This document shows positions 43,012 to 46,010 of a stretch of 46,010 nucleotides of DNA, piece by piece (position 1 is the stretch's first letter; every line of letters begins with the position of its first letter). The notes below the pieces were generated by a model. The model had not been told where the DNA came from. It made no database searches and saw only the letters and a program-made list of their open reading frames with translations. Source of the DNA: Shewanella sp. Isolate13 (lineage in GTDB: Bacteria; Pseudomonadota; Gammaproteobacteria; Enterobacterales; Shewanellaceae); NCBI RefSeq assembly GCF_022398325.1, contig NZ_JAKEVD010000029.1:16208-62217 (forward strand), in the 5' to 3' direction. The position numbers and the translations under genes are program-made.

Positions 43012-43617
43012 ATGGCTGATTATATTGTTGGATTAACGGGTGGTATTGGCAGTGGAAAAACGACTGTAGCCAATCTGTTTGCAGAGCTAGGCATAACGCT
43101 TGTCGATGCAGATGTGATTGCCAGAGACGTTGTCATGAAGGGCTCGTATGGTCTAGCTCAAATTGCCCAACATTTTGGCGATGATATCTTATTAGATGAT
43201 GGCAACCTAGATAGAGCAAAGCTAAGAGAACGGATTTTCCAAGACGATACAGAGCGCGTATGGCTAAACGGACTGCTCCACCCATTAATACGTGAAACCA
43301 TGCTGAAGCAATGTGAGCAAGCGCAATCAAATTATGTAATTATGGTTGTGCCCTTGCTATTTGAGAATGGGTTAGATAGCTTAGTAGATCGGACGCTTTT
43401 GGTGGATATTTCACCAGAGCTCCAACAACAGCGAACCATGTGCAGGGATAGTGTTACCGCGCAGCAAGTTAAAAATATAATAGGCAGTCAAGCTTCAAGA
43501 GCTGAGAAACTGTCAAAAGCTGATGATGTCATAGACAATCAAGGAAAGATATCGGCGTTAAAGTGCAAGGTAGAAGCACTACATAACTTTTATTTAAAAT
43601 TATCCAGTAATTCTTGA
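43012..43617 (+). CDS. coaE: Dephospho-CoA kinase
   Basis: CoaE phosphorylates the 3' hydroxyl of dephospho-CoA, the last step of coenzyme A synthesis. The 201-residue protein begins with the P-loop VGLTGGIGSGKTTVANLFAE (Lys16), followed by VDADVIARDVV and PLLFENGLDSLVDRTLLVD, all expected. Length is typical. GGAAAAACG precedes the ATG. It sits between pilD and zapD, as in other gammaproteobacteria. Confidence 0.97.
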   Translation: MADYIVGLTGGIGSGKTTVANLFAELGITLVDADVIARDVVMKGSYGLAQIAQHFGDDILLDDGNLDRAKLRERIFQDDTERVWLNGLLHPLIRETMLKQCEQAQSNYVIMVVPLLFENGLDSLVDRTLLVDISPELQQQRTMCRDSVTAQQVKNIIGSQASRAEKLSKADDVIDNQGKISALKCKVEALHNFYLKLSSNS

Positions 43618-43625
43618 ATAACGCC

Positions 43626-44360
43626 ATGACTGAACTGATCTACGAACAGCCTCTAAATGAAAAAATCCGTAGCTACTTACGCCTTGAGTATTTAGCTCAG
43701 CAGCTGCAGGCTAACCTAGATCATGATCACCAACACCGCTGTTTTTACCCCCTATTTTCCCTATGCGAACTCTCAGAACGCTGCGACTATAGAGGAGAAG
43801 TGCTCAAAGACTTAGATAGGCAGCTATTTGCGTTATCGAAATGGCAATCACTACCCTCCATAAATGACGAGCAAATTGAGCTGTATATATCAAAACTGTC
43901 CGCAGCTAGAGATGTACTGCAGGTAGCACAGAGAGCTGGCCACCAACTCAAGCAGGACCGTTTCTTAACAGCCCTCAGACAAAGGTTTAATATGCCTGGC
44001 GCAAGCTGCAATTTCGATCTACCACAACTACACTATTGGCTGGCTAAACCGTGGGAAGATCGTCAAGCGGAATATCAAGACTGGGTAAGCCATTTCGCAA
44101 GCTTATTATCACCAGTCAAGCTACTTCTAGACTTAACTAGGCAGACAACAGAGTATCAAGTTAAGCAGGCCTCCGGTGGCTTCTACCAAGGTAATAGTGA
44201 ACAGGCCCTGTCTTTAATACGAGTAAAACTCTCAGCCGATCTAGGATGCTATCCAACGATTAGCGGCCATAGAAATCGCTACGCTATACACTTTGTCCAG
44301 TTTGATCAGCAAAAGCACTCAGACCAAACCGTTGAATTCGAGTTGGCAACCTGCCCCTAA
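43626..44360 (+). CDS. zapD: Cell division protein ZapD
   Basis: ZapD (YacF, DUF1342) is a cytosolic protein that cross-links FtsZ filaments and supports Z-ring assembly. I start it at the ATG at 43626, which gives the family-standard MTELIYEQPLNEKIRSYLRLEYL; this leaves 8 bases after the coaE stop. The protein is 244 residues, close to E. coli ZapD (247). Family blocks include FYPLFSLCELSERCDYRGEVLKDL, PGASCNFDLPQLHYWL and the C-terminal GCYPTISGHRNRYAIHFV. The tight coaE-zapD-yacG order matches E. coli. Confidence 0.96.
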   Translation: MTELIYEQPLNEKIRSYLRLEYLAQQLQANLDHDHQHRCFYPLFSLCELSERCDYRGEVLKDLDRQLFALSKWQSLPSINDEQIELYISKLSAARDVLQVAQRAGHQLKQDRFLTALRQRFNMPGASCNFDLPQLHYWLAKPWEDRQAEYQDWVSHFASLLSPVKLLLDLTRQTTEYQVKQASGGFYQGNSEQALSLIRVKLSADLGCYPTISGHRNRYAIHFVQFDQQKHSDQTVEFELATCP

Positions 44361-44420
44361 CACTTTAAAATCTGCTAATACACTTTGTAACCATCAGCAA
44401 AACATCTGACAAGGCCCACT

Positions 44421-44657
44421 ATGTCTTTAACCGTTAAATGCCCCACCTGTCAAACGCCAGTTACATGGAATGCAGAATCTGAATTTAAGCCCTTTTGTAG
44501 CGAGCGCTGTAAGCTTATTGACCTAGGCGACTGGGCCTCAGAGAAAAATGCCATTCCCGTCAAGCCTGAATTCGATCCTGAAATGTTAGATCAGCTCGGT
44601 TATGATGAAGCTGACTTTTTCCTCGATGAATCCCCTTATAACGATGATAAGAACTGA
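44421..44657 (+). CDS. yacG: DNA gyrase inhibitor YacG
   Basis: A 78-residue zinc-binding protein that inhibits DNA gyrase in E. coli by blocking DNA binding. The zinc ligands are Cys7, Cys10, Cys26 and Cys30 (CPTC and CSERC), followed by the family motif LIDLGDWASEKNAIP and an acidic tail. It lies 60 bases after zapD, and its stop codon overlaps the start of mutT (TGATG), indicating translational coupling. Confidence 0.95.
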   Translation: MSLTVKCPTCQTPVTWNAESEFKPFCSERCKLIDLGDWASEKNAIPVKPEFDPEMLDQLGYDEADFFLDESPYNDDKN

Positions 44658-45046
44658 TGACCAAACAGATCCATGTTGCAGTCGGTGTAATCCAAGACTC
44701 TAATGAACAAATTCTCATCGCTAAGCGCCCACAGCATCTCCATCAAGGAGGTAAATGGGAATTTCCAGGGGGTAAGATAGAAGATACAGAAACGACATCT
44801 GAAGCGCTTATAAGAGAGCTAAAAGAAGAAGTTAATCTAGATGTTGTAAACACGTATCCCCTCATGGAAATTCACCATGATTACGGCGATAAGAAGGTGT
44901 TTCTTGATGTTCATTGGGTAACAAATTTCAGTGGTCAAGCTACAGGAGTTGAAGGCCAAGAGATCGAATGGGTTAAAATAGAGCAACTTAGGCACTACGA
45001 TTTCCCCGAAGCGAATAACGCTATCCTAAATAAAATCCTCAGCTAA
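44657..45046 (+). CDS. mutT: 8-oxo-dGTP diphosphatase MutT
   Basis: MutT hydrolyses 8-oxo-dGTP to prevent A:T to C:G mutations. At 129 residues it has exactly the length of E. coli MutT. The Nudix box starts at Gly39 and ends at Leu61; the catalytic RELKEE core (53-58) is intact. The conserved glycine near the end of the box (REUXEEXGU) is Asn60 here. The N-terminal substrate-contact part IHVAVGVIQ and GKWEFPGGK are as expected. The start overlaps the yacG stop. A weak terminator follows at 45070-45087. Confidence 0.95.
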   Translation: MTKQIHVAVGVIQDSNEQILIAKRPQHLHQGGKWEFPGGKIEDTETTSEALIRELKEEVNLDVVNTYPLMEIHHDYGDKKVFLDVHWVTNFSGQATGVEGQEIEWVKIEQLRHYDFPEANNAILNKILS

Positions 45047-45069
45047 CAGCCTCTCTTACGAACATCCAT

Positions 45070-45087
45070 GAGCCACAAAAGTGGCTC
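45070..45087 (+). terminator. Weak terminator after mutT
   Basis: GAGCCAC and GTGGCTC form a perfect 7-base stem around AAAA, 23 bases after the mutT stop, followed only by TTCTAGTCTT. The poor T-tract makes it a modest terminator. Confidence 0.55.
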
Positions 45088-45119
45088 TTCTAGTCTTCCT
45101 GTTACTTACAGACGTCCTT

Positions 45120-45221
45120 ACAAATCCTCTCCTACGCCATCCTTGGTGTTCAAGGATAAGCACTTCCTGTACAAATCCTCTCCTACGTCATCCTTGGCGT
45201 TCAAGGATAAGTACCTCCTGT
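45120..45221. repeat. Two 51-base direct repeats
   Basis: Units 45120-45170 and 45171-45221 are adjacent and differ at four positions. Each holds the stem ATCCTTG/CAAGGAT around a 5-base loop. The 51-base period keeps one reading frame open across both, but there is no convincing start site or known protein. Confidence 0.85.
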
Positions 45222-45283
45222 ACACAAAAGCCACCGACTCTTCTCATATAAAGTGGGGGGGCTTCTTCACTTAATTTAGCGCC

Positions 45284-45704
45284 TATAAATGGCCAGCTTC
45301 GAGACCATTTATATGCAGTCCTGCATAAATGGCATTCCCTACATCCTGTAGGCCACAAGCTATCCGCGTTGACCCACATGGATGTGGGGAATGTCGAAAA
45401 TGACAGGAACAATTTTCTACCAGACCATGCATCAAGCTTCGCTTGATAAGCGCAACTTCTCCCCCCTACGACCACTATGGACGGTGGAAGTGTCGATTAT
45501 GCACGACTATATGGATATAGGAGGTAGAGTAACGCAGGAGCATATAATCGCCCTCGGTTCGCGCAGCGAACACATGGGGGCGAAGAAGCCCTGCTCTGGA
45601 TGCAACGCATTCAAGGGCTTTGTAGCGCGAGTAACTTGTTACGAAGCTGGAGGCAAGGCACACGGAAGTGCCGAATGCCTGAAACGCATGGACGCAGTTT
45701 CAGG
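45284..45704. repeat. Cluster of short hairpins in the mutT-rrn gap
   Basis: A string of small inverted repeats fills this gap. TATAAATGG (45284) and TGCATAAATGG (45322) can both pair with the CCATTTATATGCA in between. Further stems are CCTACA/TGTAGG (45338), CCCACAT/ATGTGGG (45373), ATCAAGC/GCTTGAT (45431), GTTCGC/GCGAAC (45557), GTAAC/GTTAC (45631) and CCTGAAAC/GTTTCAGG (45678). ATGGA recurs in or beside several loops. Open frames here are by-products of the repeats; I see no real gene between 45047 and 45807. Confidence 0.7.
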
Positions 45705-45756
45705 CCAAGCTCAGCGGCGGGTCGACATCGGGAGTCGTTCTTTTCGCGGAGCGCAT

Positions 45757-45799
45757 ATACGAAAAAAGCCCTAGCGTTGTTTGCTAGGGCTTTTCGTAT
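45757..45799 (-). terminator. rRNA operon terminator
   Basis: On the minus strand AAAAGCCCTAGC pairs with GCTAGGGCTTTT, continued by T, and the stem extends outward through ATACG/CGTAT. It follows the 5S gene by 8 bases. Confidence 0.92.
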
Positions 45800-45807
45800 A
45801 TTTGGCG

Positions 45808-45924
45808 CCTGGAAATGACCTACTCTCACATGGGGAGACCCCACACTACCATCGGCGATACTGTGTTTCACTTCTGAGTTCGGAATGGATTCAGGTGGGA
45901 CCACAGCTCTATGGTTTCCAGACA
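45808..45924 (-). rRNA. rrf: 5S ribosomal RNA
   Basis: Read on the minus strand from 45924 the sequence begins TGTCTGGAAACCATAGAGCT and continues with the universal 5S blocks CCCACCTGAATCCATTCCGA, AACTCAGAAGTGAAAC, GCCGATGGTAGTGTGGGG and GAGAGTAGGTCATTTCCAGG. The 5' and 3' ends pair to form helix I (TCTGGAAA with TTTCCAGG). Length is about 117 bases. It is the last gene of an rRNA operon transcribed toward mutT; exact ends are uncertain by a few bases. Confidence 0.95.
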
Positions 45925-46010
45925 AATTTGGTAAATTTGAAAAGCTGGACTCGCGATGCAAGTCTTAAAAATTGGGTTCACACTACATTAAGTGCTTCAT
46001 TCTAATTTTG
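45925..46010 (-). other. Part of the 23S-5S intergenic spacer
   Basis: AT-rich sequence upstream of the 5S gene on the minus strand. No tRNA and no recognisable 23S 3' end fall within these 86 bases, so the 23S gene should begin beyond the window edge. Confidence 0.6.

Noticed and set aside
45068..45274. 68-codon frame over the 51-bp direct repeats
   Set aside because: The frame stays open because the period is divisible by three; the start lies inside the mutT terminator and the sequence resembles no protein I know.
45382..45961. Several overlapping frames on both strands near the 5S gene
   Set aside because: They cross hairpin repeats, the rrn terminator and the 5S rRNA itself, so they cannot all be genes and none has supporting features.

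Overview
The window looks like chromosomal DNA from a marine Shewanella (Gammaproteobacteria, Alteromonadales). The gene order fits that genus: a SO_0444-type Cu/Zn permease with ZntR beside purH-purD, then hemE, rsd, acnB, lpdA-aceF-aceE-pdhR, ampE-ampD, nadC, pilA-pilB-pilC-pilD-coaE-zapD-yacG-mutT, and the 3' end of an rRNA operon. Genus assignment is inference from gene content and order; the species cannot be fixed from the sequence alone. I see no insertion sequence, prophage or CRISPR array, so this is mostly core genome with short accessory insertions.

Region by region. 1-900: a metal-efflux pair on the minus strand behind a textbook MerR-family promoter. 900-4430: purH and purD (de novo purine synthesis); purH has a structured leader, and the 3' end of purD plus its terminator is present twice. 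4711-8175: a large repeat-built lipoprotein and a small protein of unknown function. 8226-11696 (minus): a short-chain dehydrogenase and a membrane GGDEF/EAL protein with a degenerate GGDEF motif. 11991-14248 (plus): two exported spondin-N proteins and an OmpR-type regulator with an altered acidic pocket. 14360-16422: hemE, a probable small RNA or attenuator with its own promoter and terminator, then rsd. 16434-20294: a 15-copy heptamer array, acnB and a HAD sugar phosphatase. 20380-27140 (minus): a patatin/beta-barrel protein and a 1487-residue propeller-PAS-GGDEF-EAL sensor. 27296-34077 (minus): the pyruvate dehydrogenase locus with a perfect PdhR operator. 34261-36313: a possible Fur-controlled mini-transcript, ampE-ampD and a MITE-like element in the nadC promoter region. 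36394-45046 (plus): nadC and the type IV pilus/coaE/zapD/yacG/mutT cluster. 45047-46010: a hairpin-rich repeat zone, the rrn terminator, 5S rRNA and part of the 23S-5S spacer.

How the genes work together. AceE, AceF and Lpd make acetyl-CoA under pyruvate-responsive control by PdhR, and AcnB carries carbon on into the TCA cycle. PilA, PilB, PilC and PilD are the pilin, assembly ATPase, platform protein and prepilin peptidase of a type IV pilus. AmpD and AmpE belong to cell-wall recycling. Two independent EAL-domain proteins point to cyclic-di-GMP signalling in this neighbourhood.

The parts most worth a second look are the promoter-terminator unit before rsd (15690-15820), the purH leader hairpin (1009-1070), the spondin pair with the atypical regulator (11991-14248), the Fur-box unit (34261-34393), the MITE before nadC, the duplicated purD tail, and the two related heptamer arrays. 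All regulatory calls are by eye and untested.
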